The notes beneath the pieces are model-generated. The model had not been told where the DNA came from. It saw only the letters and a program-made list of their open reading frames with translations, and ran no database searches. DNA of 64,000 bases. It comes from an uncultured Lachnospiraceae bacterium (GTDB lineage: Bacteria; Bacillota; Clostridia; Lachnospirales; Lachnospiraceae). Made by a program: the position numbers and the translations under genes. The DNA lies in assembly GCA_947172645.1 (NCBI GenBank), contig CAMWBY010000006.1, positions 62,001-126,000 on the forward strand, read 5' to 3'. Shown here in pieces: positions 35,106-43,666 of this stretch (the first letter of the stretch is position 1; each line of letters starts with the position of its first letter).

Positions 35106-35738
35106 CGCGGTAAGCAGCATGGAGTACCTTTTCGTCTCATTCCTGATATCCTCCCCGGACACCCCATAATACATATGCAGCTCCTGGGATATCTTTTTCA
35201 GCTTCTTCATGGTTTTCTTATTGCCCGAATATGACATCCCAAAAATGTCCCACCGAAAATCTATTCCTATTTCCATGTGCCCGTCTTCCAGCTTGATTTC
35301 ATAGATATGGAAATCCATAGGCATCTCACTGTCAGGAATACTGGCTGCCATTTCGCTGCGCAGTCTGCTCTGGCGGCACAGTTCCTTCGCCGCCTCTTCG
35401 TCAAAGGTCTCCGGCCGTTTTATTTCTGCCAACTCCCCTAACAGTTCCGGTCTGTGCATGATAATCAGACCTTCTTTTGCACTCGTATACTGCTCGATAT
35501 ACCGCCTGTCTGTTTTAGGTATTTCAACTGTATGGTATTTTTTATCTGCGTATGCGATGAGCTCTTTTAAGGTATGTGGATTCGGAGAAATTCTCTTCGC
35601 CGCCCTCTTGCGCCTGTATCTGTAAATATTCTGCCTGATACGCACCTTTAACGGCTGCTTTCTTGAAAATTTCCCGGCTATAAAAACACTTGTAGGCCCG
35701 TCGGCGCCGCCAATAATTGATACTGCTTTTGTTTTCAT
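35094..35738 (-). CDS. Soluble protein with an N-terminal GGADGPT motif
   Basis: A 214-residue protein starting MKTKAVSIIGGADGPTSVF, followed by a strongly basic segment (about 25-55) and a mixed alpha/beta C-terminal half. IGGADGPT is the sodium-site motif of the beta subunit of sodium-pumping decarboxylases, but the protein has none of that family's membrane helices. The ATG at 35738 has AGAGAAG upstream; the 69 further residues back to 35945 look non-coding. Function unknown. Confidence 0.65.
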   Translation of the reverse strand: MKTKAVSIIGGADGPTSVFIAGKFSRKQPLKVRIRQNIYRYRRKRAAKRISPNPHTLKELIAYADKKYHTVEIPKTDRRYIEQYTSAKEGLIIMHRPELLGELAEIKRPETFDEEAAKELCRQSRLRSEMAASIPDSEMPMDFHIYEIKLEDGHMEIGIDFRWDIFGMSYSGNKKTMKKLKKISQELHMYYGVSGEDIRNETKRYSMLLTALSS

Positions 35739-35939
35739 GTGGTTTTCTTCTCTCTTACTTTTGTCTGCATGGATATATGCGTTCATTATAACACATATCT
35801 TCTGCTCCCAATATGTTAATCTCACTCTTTTTACTTCTTCCGCCCGGTTACTTCTGAATAGATATCTATCCCTGTCCGAATGACTTTGATACGGACGTCC
35901 TCTTCGCATAATGTAGTACAAAAAGTGTGTCTTACATGA

Positions 35940-35989
35940 TGACATTTTCTCATTTTCGCATTATAATGTATATTACAATCGTAAGACTT
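35940..35989 (+). promoter_or_regulatory. blaI promoter with BlaI-type operator
   Basis: TGACAT (35940-35945), 16 bp, TATAAT (35962-35967). The operator ATTACAATCGTAAGACTT (35972-35989) overlaps the expected transcription start. Its core CTTACnATTGTAA recurs twice upstream of the large lipoprotein gene. Confidence 0.65.
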
Positions 35990-36005
35990 AAGGAGGGGAT
36001 TACAG

Positions 36006-36395
36006 ATGAAAACATTGCCACAAATTTCAGAAGCCGAATTCGAAGTGATGAAAGTCATATGGAAACACGCACCAATCAGTACCAATGAAATCACCGAAAA
36101 ATTAACCCAAACGACTAAATGGAATCCTAAGACAATACAGACCTTGATAAAACGGCTTGTAACCAAAGGAGTTCTTTCCTATGAAAAACAGAGCCGGGTT
36201 TTCGTTTACACGCCTTTGATAGAAGAAAAAGAATATATCGGTCAGGAAAGCCACTCTTTTCTTGAACGGTATTATGACGGAGATATTACGGCAATGCTTT
36301 CCGCCTATATCGAAGATGACAGGCTCTCCGAATCAGAAATCGATGCGCTTCGTTCCCTTCTCGCAAAGGGCTCAAAAGACAGAGGGAAAAATTGA
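36006..36395 (+). CDS. blaI: BlaI/MecI-family repressor
   Basis: Winged-helix repressor, 129 residues: helix-turn-helix in ISTNEITEKLTQTTKWNPKT (about 25-44) and the wing VTKGVLSYEKQSRVFVYTP. In this family the dimer leaves DNA after cleavage by the partner metalloprotease. The cleavage-site region lies near residue 100. The ATG at 36006 has AAGGAGGGG upstream. blaR1 follows after 77 bp. Operators are described under 35940 and 41827. Confidence 0.93.
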   Translation: MKTLPQISEAEFEVMKVIWKHAPISTNEITEKLTQTTKWNPKTIQTLIKRLVTKGVLSYEKQSRVFVYTPLIEEKEYIGQESHSFLERYYDGDITAMLSAYIEDDRLSESEIDALRSLLAKGSKDRGKN

Positions 36396-36415
36396 AAAAT
36401 CAGAGATTTTTCAAT
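36391..36415 (+). promoter_or_regulatory. Stem-loop between blaI and blaR1
   Basis: ATTGAAAAATC, loop AGA, GATTTTTCAAT: a perfect 11-bp stem that includes the blaI stop codon. It is A+T-rich, so it more likely affects mRNA stability or the blaI:blaR1 ratio than terminates. Confidence 0.55.
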
Positions 36416-36472
36416 TGCAAATTTGTTCCTATGTCACAAACTTGCAGGTTGTAGAAAGGCAAGGTTATTGCT

Positions 36473-38281
36473 ATGGCAATTTTCGGAATACGTTTTTTCC
36501 TATGCAATATTTTTATCTGTATCATCATAGGTTTTCTTATTATCGCAAAACGGGCATTTAGAAATTATTTAACCAGCCGGATGCAGTTCAATTTATGGTT
36601 TTTGCTGCTTGGGATTCTTGCAGTCCCGTTTGCCCCCTTTCGCCCGGCTTCTTTTACACAGGTTCTCGCATTCCTTGGCGCATGGAAAAATGCAGCGTCA
36701 TCCAACAAGGGAACGGTTACGGAAGGCGTCCTGAATCCGAATACGTCCGGTGTCGCAAATCAGTTGAATGATTTTGCGCTGTCCGTCAGCAGGGAAACGC
36801 CCTCCATGATTGGGCTGATTTTGTGTGGTATATGGTTGGTTGGCATCCTGGCTATGATTTTACTAGTGGCAAAATCAGTATCCCGGTTAAACGCCATAAA
36901 AAAGTCTGCGCTTCCCCTGCAGAACAAGACCGTCCGCCTTTTATATCATAACTGTTTACGGGAAATGAAAATAAAAAGAAATATTCCCGTTTACAGCACT
37001 GCCTTCCTGAAGTCCCCTGTTATCGTGGGATTATTCAACCCCCGCATTTATCTTCCCATCCACCTCATATCGGATTTCAATGCTGCGGACATGCGGTATA
37101 TGCTGTTGCACGAATTACAACATTACAGGCATAAGGATACACTGGCTGCTTTCTTTATGAACTTTTTCGGCGTACTCTACTGGTGCAACCCATGTGTCTG
37201 GTATGCACTGAAAGAAATGCGCAATGACAGGGAGGTTGCCTGCGATACGTCCGTCCTGAAGCTCCTCGATGAAAGCGAGTATGAAGATTACGGGAATACT
37301 CTCATCAATTTTGCTAAGAAAGTTTCCCTTACGCCTTTCCCTTTTGCTGCCGGAATCAGCGGAAGCATGAAGCAGATGCGACAAAGAATTGCTAATATCT
37401 CCTCTTACAAAAAACCTTCCGTTTTCAGAAAATTAAAGGGATTTACCGCTTTTGCCACGATTGGCGTTATTCTTTTCGGGCTTGCCCCAATGCTCTCCAC
37501 CTATGCCACGGAACAAAGCCGGTATCAGTGGAATATTCCCTCCCACAAGGTTTCCACGATGGACCTGTCCGCCTGGTTTGATGGATATGAGGGCAGTTTT
37601 GTACTCTATGATTTAGACGGCGGTACATGGAAGGTCTATGACATGGAACAAGCCACTTTAAGGACATCGCCAAATTCTACTTACAAAATCTATGACGCGC
37701 TGTTTGGACTGGAAGAAGGCGTGATTGCGCCGGACGATTCTTTCATGGCATGGGACGGAACAAATTACCCATTTGAAGCATGGAACGGGAATCAGGATTT
37801 ACTTTCCGCCATGCAGTCTTCCGTCAACTGGTATTTCGAGGAAATAGATAAGCAAATTGGCAGGGCTGCCATCCAGGATTATATCCGAAAAATCGGATAT
37901 GGGAATGAGATTGTAAATGCAAACCTTCCCTCCTACTGGATGCAGGGCGCGCTAAAAATCTCCCCGGTAGAACAGGTAGAACTTTTAACCGCCCTACACG
38001 ACAACCGATTTGACTTTGCCCCGGAAAATATAAAGGCCGTAAAAAATTCTATCCACTTATTTTCGTCAGAAAATTTTTCATCGGAAGACAAAACCTTTTA
38101 CGGAAAAACCGGAACCGGGCGTGTGGACGGTCAGGATGTGAATGGCTGGTTTGTGGGCTATATTGAAGCCGCTGACAACACATACCTTTTTGCCACCAAC
38201 ATCCAAGCCCCAGAAAATGCCACAGGCAGTAAAGCGTCAGAAATCTCCCTCTCCATCCTGTCCTATATGGGTGTATGGTAA
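36473..38281 (+). CDS. blaR1: BlaR1-type beta-lactam sensor and M56 metalloprotease
   Basis: Membrane receptor of 602 residues. The N-terminal membrane domain has four helices and the M56 zinc motif HELQH (213-217), with a downstream Glu at 254 in NDREVACD. The extracellular C-terminal sensor has a class D-like fold with STYK (402-405), SVN (450-452), YGN (476-478) and KTG (545-547). Acylation of the Ser by beta-lactams should switch on the protease, leading to loss of BlaI. No beta-lactamase gene adjoins it. Its 3' end overlaps the next gene by 19 bp. Confidence 0.93.
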   Translation: MAIFGIRFFLCNIFICIIIGFLIIAKRAFRNYLTSRMQFNLWFLLLGILAVPFAPFRPASFTQVLAFLGAWKNAASSNKGTVTEGVLNPNTSGVANQLNDFALSVSRETPSMIGLILCGIWLVGILAMILLVAKSVSRLNAIKKSALPLQNKTVRLLYHNCLREMKIKRNIPVYSTAFLKSPVIVGLFNPRIYLPIHLISDFNAADMRYMLLHELQHYRHKDTLAAFFMNFFGVLYWCNPCVWYALKEMRNDREVACDTSVLKLLDESEYEDYGNTLINFAKKVSLTPFPFAAGISGSMKQMRQRIANISSYKKPSVFRKLKGFTAFATIGVILFGLAPMLSTYATEQSRYQWNIPSHKVSTMDLSAWFDGYEGSFVLYDLDGGTWKVYDMEQATLRTSPNSTYKIYDALFGLEEGVIAPDDSFMAWDGTNYPFEAWNGNQDLLSAMQSSVNWYFEEIDKQIGRAAIQDYIRKIGYGNEIVNANLPSYWMQGALKISPVEQVELLTALHDNRFDFAPENIKAVKNSIHLFSSENFSSEDKTFYGKTGTGRVDGQDVNGWFVGYIEAADNTYLFATNIQAPENATGSKASEISLSILSYMGVW

Positions 38282-39111
38282 ATAACGACATCCTCTTTTT
38301 CTCTTATCAACTCAAATGCGCCGCTGATTCCATAATCACTGCCATGAGCTGCGTTTTTATCATTCAATACCTCTATGTATATGCTGTCGCTTAGAAACTG
38401 AATATGCAATGTCCCACTGTTTCCCCATTCATCATCCGTATAATCAAAATATAATTCTGCCTGTTCTATTGTCCCGCTAATACCCTCAATCGTGGCAAAC
38501 CGTTCTGTTATTTCCTGTTGTGAAAAAAGTGTTCCCGAAAATTGATTATCTCCTGTAATTGTACAGGATAATTCAATTCCTCCTTCGGCCAGAATCTGTT
38601 CATGTGTCTTTCCCCCATAAGACCAAAAACCGCTGTATTTCACAAAATTAGTATTTTGAGAGCTTTCCGTCTGTGAATTTGCCACTCCGCTTTCATTTAC
38701 ATGCTCCTCATCCGTTAATTGTTTTCTCTCTTTCTTACCATCAAAGTATAGAATCATCTGTTCATCGAACTGTTCGTCTCCGGATAAAAGAACTTCCACA
38801 CAATCTTCATGCCATGTAACCTCCCATATACTGCTGCGTATGCTTCCGCCATCATCCCACAGCTCAAAGTCTGCTTTGGATATTCTGCTTTTGCCCTCAT
38901 AAAGAACCAGCCTGCCAGAAGCCGGGCCAAAGGGGAAATCAGCTTCTCCGACAGCCTGTAAAACAAGTTCATAAGTTCCATTCGGTGAAACTGACGTGTC
39001 CGCCTTTGTTATTTTGTAATCTGACACATAGACAAAGCTTCCCCAAAACACGGCAATTATAATAAAGATGGCAGCCACAAATCCTAATACCAATTTCATT
39101 ATCTTTTTCAT
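38263..39111 (-). CDS. Membrane-anchored protein of unknown function, 282 residues
   Basis: One N-terminal membrane segment (about 5-28, signal anchor or uncleaved signal), then an extracellular part. A first domain (35-120, with GTYELVLQAVGEADFP and WDDGGSIRSSIWEVTW) is a pattern I have seen in DUF5412-like proteins. A Ser/Gln/Thr linker follows, then a second beta-rich domain (155-275). The ATG at 39111 is preceded by GGAG. It is convergent with blaR1. I cannot assign a function. Confidence 0.7.
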   Translation of the reverse strand: MKKIMKLVLGFVAAIFIIIAVFWGSFVYVSDYKITKADTSVSPNGTYELVLQAVGEADFPFGPASGRLVLYEGKSRISKADFELWDDGGSIRSSIWEVTWHEDCVEVLLSGDEQFDEQMILYFDGKKERKQLTDEEHVNESGVANSQTESSQNTNFVKYSGFWSYGGKTHEQILAEGGIELSCTITGDNQFSGTLFSQQEITERFATIEGISGTIEQAELYFDYTDDEWGNSGTLHIQFLSDSIYIEVLNDKNAAHGSDYGISGAFELIREKEDVVIYHTPI

Positions 39112-39185
39112 TTCTCCATATCCCTTCTTTTCTCAACGTCAAGCGATACCCATAATTACTCTCTGACAATCCGGTATACTTGAAA

Positions 39186-39372
39186 TCACCACTCTATTGT
39201 GCCAAAATCCAAATCTTCAATCAGGATATATTCAGCTTCTTTCCGGACAGCATCTATGACAAGAGCTGTGACGATTCCATCCTCTTTTTTTATCCTGCTG
39301 CGGGAAATGGAATTATCCCTTGACAATCCTGCTATATCAAACCACTTTTTAAACTCTCCTTCCGTAAGATAT
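39186..39372 (-). pseudogene. Out-of-frame coding tail after the large lipoprotein gene
   Basis: Beginning near 39372, the frame +2 relative to the upstream gene is open to a TGA at 39186-39188. It reads like real protein (for example LTEGEFKKWFDIAGLSR and DGIVTALVIDAVRKEAEYI), but no start codon with a binding site precedes it. A single-base indel near 39370 would join it to the 810-residue protein and remove that gene's odd short end (LKSGLI). It may be a frameshifted C-terminus or a remnant of another gene. Confidence 0.5.
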
Positions 39373-41764
39373 ATGGATCTGCTAAATAGCTTTCCATATT
39401 GCGGACAATCTCCTTATAGGCATCTTCCCATTCTGGTACGATATACTGATTTTCCTTTTCTTTTCCTATTTGTGGCAGTTCCAGTTCCTTTTGTTCAATC
39501 GTATTAGACAGATACCGGAATGTCCCGTCCGGAAATGGTTTTACGACAATCTGATTTGTGAAAGCATAATCCGAATTGTAATCTATCCAGACTCCATCTA
39601 CATAAAGTGTGATTGTCCCATCCGCACCCTGTCTGTAATCTACCACTTCCCCAAAAGGCGGAAACTGTCTTGCAAATATCATTTCATATTCATAGCCGCC
39701 CGCATCTGCATGATAACCGCAATATTCCCTCACCTGTTCTACGGATACCGGAAAACAGGTGGTCATAACACGCTCATAAATCTCGGCAGGAATCAGACCG
39801 CCCTCCGCCCTGAAAGGCTCCTTTGCATATACCCGGTATATGTCCTCAAACATACACGGCATCAAGATTTCCTCCACATTGTCGGCGTCCCAGTTTGTTA
39901 CGAGCATATTATAATTCACGAAACTAAGTCCGTATATGTACTTTTTTGTCAGCTCCCTACATTCATCCGACAAGGGCTTTACCCTGTAATACTCCCGCAG
40001 ATTTCCATGTGCGACTGTTTCCGTATTTGTATAAATAAAATACCCTTTCTCTGTCAGCCTTATCTCTTCTAAATCATTGCTCCCAAAACCTTTTATCTCC
40101 GGTATGCCGCCTTCCCGCCAGCCTACCGACACATAATAAGATTGTATCTTCCCATTTCTATGAATAAATGTCAGAGCGCCTATATTCCCCTCCCTGTGTA
40201 CGTCAAACACTGTAATCATCGCATCCCTACCGGAAATATAAGCAGAATAGAAATCCTCCATTTTCTGATAATTTTCCATGTTCATATCATCCGAAACACT
40301 TACAAACCCCTGCTCGCCCAACCGCTTTACCACATCTTTTCTCTGTTTTTCAGAGAAATTCTCAATACGGGAATACGCCGTTCCAGGATATGTGATTTCA
40401 ATTTCCCTATAAAACTCCATGCACTGCTTTGCTGCTGACATTGCCTCGTCCTGCAAACCCTGCTCTTCTTCTGCCGTCAGGATACTGACAGGTTCCGGCT
40501 TCTCTCCTATGGGAGCTTCTCCAGAAACCTCTTTCGGGTAAAGATTTGCCCTTTCTTCCTCCGTCAGCCGATTGGAGTGCCACCAAATATCATAATCGTC
40601 CTCTGGCAAGACTATCTCATTCGATACATATTGAAAACTGTCCTCACTGAATGGACGGATTACGGTTGTGTGTGAAAACTCCTTAGACATATTTCCATTG
40701 GGGTATACCGCATTGACATGAAGCGTAACAGTCCCGTCCTCATTCTCCCTATAGCTCACTACTTCCGGATACGCAATATCCGGATATTCCGCCTCGTAAA
40801 AACCTCGTGGTCTGTACTCATAGGCGGCAAGTTCTGAAAGATATGTTGTTTTGGAACGGAGCGTTTCACTGTCCATATTGAAATATGACTCAATCACATT
40901 TTCAAACAGGTCTTTCGGTACTTGGTAAACAGCTTCAACTCCTAAATTTTCATCTGCCATATAAGGCACTGGCTGGCTGTGTATCATTGGATAGAAGCTG
41001 TCAAACAAATCGTAAAAGTCCAAATCCCCAAAATCATCCTCGCTCCAATTACAGAGAAACAGGTTGTTTCGTTCATAACCGACTGGCAGGATATACTTTC
41101 TGTTATATTCCCTGCACTTTTCATCCAAAGGCAAAATCCGAAGCATCGTATGTTCCGGCGTGTCGCTTAATGTCAATATATAACTTTCATCTGAAAAATA
41201 GCTCCCCTCAAAGATTAAATATCCTTCCTCCGTATACTTCCAAAAGTCCGCCGGGTAGCTTACCGTACTTCTGTTCTGCAAACTGCCATTCTGGTCATAT
41301 TGATAATATCCTCTGACAATATTTACACTGCCGCCCTCTGTTTTCAAATCAAATTTACGAATCCCCATCTCCATAACCACGATAATGGTCAATTCATCCA
41401 TTCCTTTTTCATCTACTGCTTTACAAAAATCAATCGCCTGCTCTGCCTGCACCATATCAATCTGATTCCCGCTGTCAACAGCCACATAACCGTTTTCACC
41501 AAGCCTTTCAACCATGCGCCGCATCATATCCAGGCTTCCCAATGTATTCGTATCTACCGCTTCCTCATAAATATCACTGAGAATCTCCGCTATACGCTCT
41601 GCATCAGCGGAATCATTTTTATCGAAAGAATATACTTCACCGTCCTGCCAGGTTATCCCAATATCTGATACCTCCGGCGTCCTATCGCCGCACCCTGTCA
41701 ATATCGACAATATCAGCATTGTCATTGCAGATAAAAGAGTTTTTTGATTCTTTTTCAACAACAT
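39332..41764 (-). CDS. Large lipoprotein with an internally duplicated domain
   Basis: An 810-residue secreted protein with a lipoprotein signal (lipobox LTGC near residue 25). It contains two copies of a roughly 320-residue unit (about 57-385 and 455-785). The copies align at LDEKCREYNRKYI / LSDECRELTKKYI, DGTVTLHV / DGTITLYV and FQYVSNEI / FRYLSNTI. I do not recognise the family; no catalytic motif is apparent. The start ATG has GGAGGG upstream. Two BlaI-type operators lie 63-110 bp upstream, so the gene is likely under BlaI control. The 3' end may be frameshifted (see 39186). Confidence 0.8.
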   Translation of the reverse strand: MLLKKNQKTLLSAMTMLILSILTGCGDRTPEVSDIGITWQDGEVYSFDKNDSADAERIAEILSDIYEEAVDTNTLGSLDMMRRMVERLGENGYVAVDSGNQIDMVQAEQAIDFCKAVDEKGMDELTIIVVMEMGIRKFDLKTEGGSVNIVRGYYQYDQNGSLQNRSTVSYPADFWKYTEEGYLIFEGSYFSDESYILTLSDTPEHTMLRILPLDEKCREYNRKYILPVGYERNNLFLCNWSEDDFGDLDFYDLFDSFYPMIHSQPVPYMADENLGVEAVYQVPKDLFENVIESYFNMDSETLRSKTTYLSELAAYEYRPRGFYEAEYPDIAYPEVVSYRENEDGTVTLHVNAVYPNGNMSKEFSHTTVIRPFSEDSFQYVSNEIVLPEDDYDIWWHSNRLTEEERANLYPKEVSGEAPIGEKPEPVSILTAEEEQGLQDEAMSAAKQCMEFYREIEITYPGTAYSRIENFSEKQRKDVVKRLGEQGFVSVSDDMNMENYQKMEDFYSAYISGRDAMITVFDVHREGNIGALTFIHRNGKIQSYYVSVGWREGGIPEIKGFGSNDLEEIRLTEKGYFIYTNTETVAHGNLREYYRVKPLSDECRELTKKYIYGLSFVNYNMLVTNWDADNVEEILMPCMFEDIYRVYAKEPFRAEGGLIPAEIYERVMTTCFPVSVEQVREYCGYHADAGGYEYEMIFARQFPPFGEVVDYRQGADGTITLYVDGVWIDYNSDYAFTNQIVVKPFPDGTFRYLSNTIEQKELELPQIGKEKENQYIVPEWEDAYKEIVRNMESYLADPYILRKESLKSGLI

Positions 41765-41826
41765 AATCGCTCCCTCCTCTCCCTTTTACGTCTTCTAAGA
41801 TGCTTACAGGCAAACTCGGATTTTCT

Positions 41827-41874
41827 AATTCTTACTATTGTAAGATTTATTTAAATATTACAATAGTAAGAATT
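41827..41874. promoter_or_regulatory. Double BlaI-type operator in a 17-bp inverted repeat
   Basis: AATTCTTACTATTGTAA (41827-41843) and its exact reverse complement (41858-41874), 14 bp apart. Each arm contains the dyad CTTAC...GTAA found in front of blaI. It lies 63 bp upstream of the large lipoprotein gene. Confidence 0.75.
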
Positions 41875-42019
41875 AAAAGTCAAGTAGGTTATTAGCAGCT
41901 TTTGATAATCCCGCACTGGTGAAGAAAAATCCATCGTATACTGAAAAATGAAATGCAGAAGATGGGAAAAAGCGATAATAGAAACAAGTCCGAATTCAGA
42001 AATGCACGGTGCTATACGC

Positions 42020-42226
42020 CTAATCCCGGTTTGTAAAATCGGGAGGTTTATGGTAGTATGGAGACACGAACCCGTTTTGATATTCCTTCAGCCTCTCATT
42101 CATCTGTTTTGCGTCTCTGGCTGATTTTTTCCATGAACCAATCGACACTATAGCATAAATTACCGCTATGGCAATAGTTTCTAAAAATAAAAAAGGTAGC
42201 TGATTGCCTGTTAAGATAATCGCTAC
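42020..42226 (-). pseudogene. Possible remnant of a small membrane protein
   Basis: An open frame of 68 codons without a usable start reads as a hydrophobic segment (FLFLETIAIAVIYAIVSIG) followed by a polar tail (KQMNERLKEY) and a TAG at 42020-42022. It could be a 5'-truncated gene. However, its first third overlaps a terminator stem, so it may also be chance. The rest of 41875-42322 has no gene. Confidence 0.3.
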
Positions 42227-42227
42227 C
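42181..42227 (-). terminator. Terminator after the prenyl synthase gene
   Basis: On the minus strand GGTAGCGATT (from 42227) pairs with AATCAGCTACC (one bulge), then TTTTTTATTTTT; 96 bp past the stop at 42323. Confidence 0.7.
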
Positions 42228-42322
42228 TAAAGGTAAACAATATTCAATTTTACATCATTTTTCTGTTCTGATTTCCCCGACAAACCAAAATTTACTCACT
42301 CCTCACTTTTACATCTTCGGCT

Positions 42323-43351
42323 TCAACATAAACAGTTATCCATCAAGTATTCCGCCTCTTCGCGAAGGCTTTCCGCAATCCGTTTCAAGCAGTGTTTTGC
42401 CTCGGAATTCCGAAAAACATTTAGAGCGTGGATTGCTTCTTCACAGTATCCGCGAATTAACCGCATTGTATATCCGTACCCATCCGCATCCTCAATCAGT
42501 TTGGAAATTTCCGCCGTTGCCTCCTCCCTGTAGCGCATCCCCGACTGTAGCTCTGCCGCAATCTTTCGCAACAGCTCCCCGCAGCCTGGGTACGCAAATG
42601 TATGAATTGCTGGAAGAGTATAATACCCGCAGCTAAAATCCTGGTGGACGGTCTTTACCGCATCCATATCTGTCGCAATAAAATCCATCAGGTCATCCCG
42701 CAGTTGGAACGCAAGCCCCAAGCTTTCCGCGAAGTGTTCGGCTGCCTGTAGTTCGGCTTTGTTACATTTCCCCTCATAAGCACCTGCAAGACAGGCAATC
42801 CTGAATAGGGAACAGGTTTTCCCGACGATATTCTGCAAATATTGTTCCTCGGAAATCTCGGTATTGAAACGGTTATCGAACTGCTCGACCTCACCGTCAC
42901 ACAAGATTTCCAAATTCCCAAACAATTCCCGGTACCACGGCTTATTGACCAAACTGGTACGGCTGATTGCGGAAAAAATCATAAAATCCCCCGCATAGAT
43001 TGCCATTTCGCGCCCAAACTTCTTTTGGACGGATAGCTGTCCACGCCGGAGTTCTGCCTCATCAATCACATCGTCATGCAACAGCGAAGCGGTATGACAA
43101 ATTTCAATCACCGCCGCGATTTCTGTCGCGTCTATCTGTTTCCCCGCCATCTTTGCAAACAAAAGCGTCAAAATAGGACGCAGCTGCTTGCCGCGTGCCT
43201 GCAGAACCCACTGTAAAATCTTTTGCATTGATGGATTCTGTGACTGGGACAGCCGTTCAATATGCTGGTTGACTCGCGCCAATTCCGGTTTAAGCAGGGA
43301 TACCCCTTCTAAATCCATTATTTTATGCCCGCTATTATTCCGATTTTCCAT
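42323..43351 (-). CDS. Trans-isoprenyl diphosphate synthase
   Basis: Polyprenyl synthase that elongates isopentenyl diphosphate chains, 342 residues. It has GKQLRP (54-59), the first Asp-rich motif DDVID (93-97) and a second DDLMD (219-223). Product length (heptaprenyl for quinones, or C20-C25) cannot be read from sequence. The ATG at 43351 follows GAAGG. It stands alone, without menaquinone genes, between accessory genes. The 315-bp gap at 43352-43666 shows only A+T-rich repeats (CATATAAAATATT twice near 43555-43580) and a TATAAT likely to be its promoter. Confidence 0.88.
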   Translation of the reverse strand: MENRNNSGHKIMDLEGVSLLKPELARVNQHIERLSQSQNPSMQKILQWVLQARGKQLRPILTLLFAKMAGKQIDATEIAAVIEICHTASLLHDDVIDEAELRRGQLSVQKKFGREMAIYAGDFMIFSAISRTSLVNKPWYRELFGNLEILCDGEVEQFDNRFNTEISEEQYLQNIVGKTCSLFRIACLAGAYEGKCNKAELQAAEHFAESLGLAFQLRDDLMDFIATDMDAVKTVHQDFSCGYYTLPAIHTFAYPGCGELLRKIAAELQSGMRYREEATAEISKLIEDADGYGYTMRLIRGYCEEAIHALNVFRNSEAKHCLKRIAESLREEAEYLMDNCLC

Positions 43352-43666
43352 GTTTTTTTACCTTCAAATACCGATTGTGGTTTGATGATTTTTTAAGGGA
43401 AATATTAGCTGTTATAGTTCATTATCAAAATCCTCGCTAACCCTTGAAAACACTAAGTTTATCGCAGGTGAGCTTTCCCTTCAATTTTCCCTTGTATTAT
43501 ATCTTCCCACAGGGCATTACGAACCCTGATAAAGGAAAAAATGAGGGAAACAAAATCATATAAAATATTTCATATAAAATATTATAGCACAAAACATACG
43601 GGAATTGCGGGATTTTTGTGGCTTTGATGTTGTCCCCGATGCCTCCATGAAACCCTTTGAGAAAAC

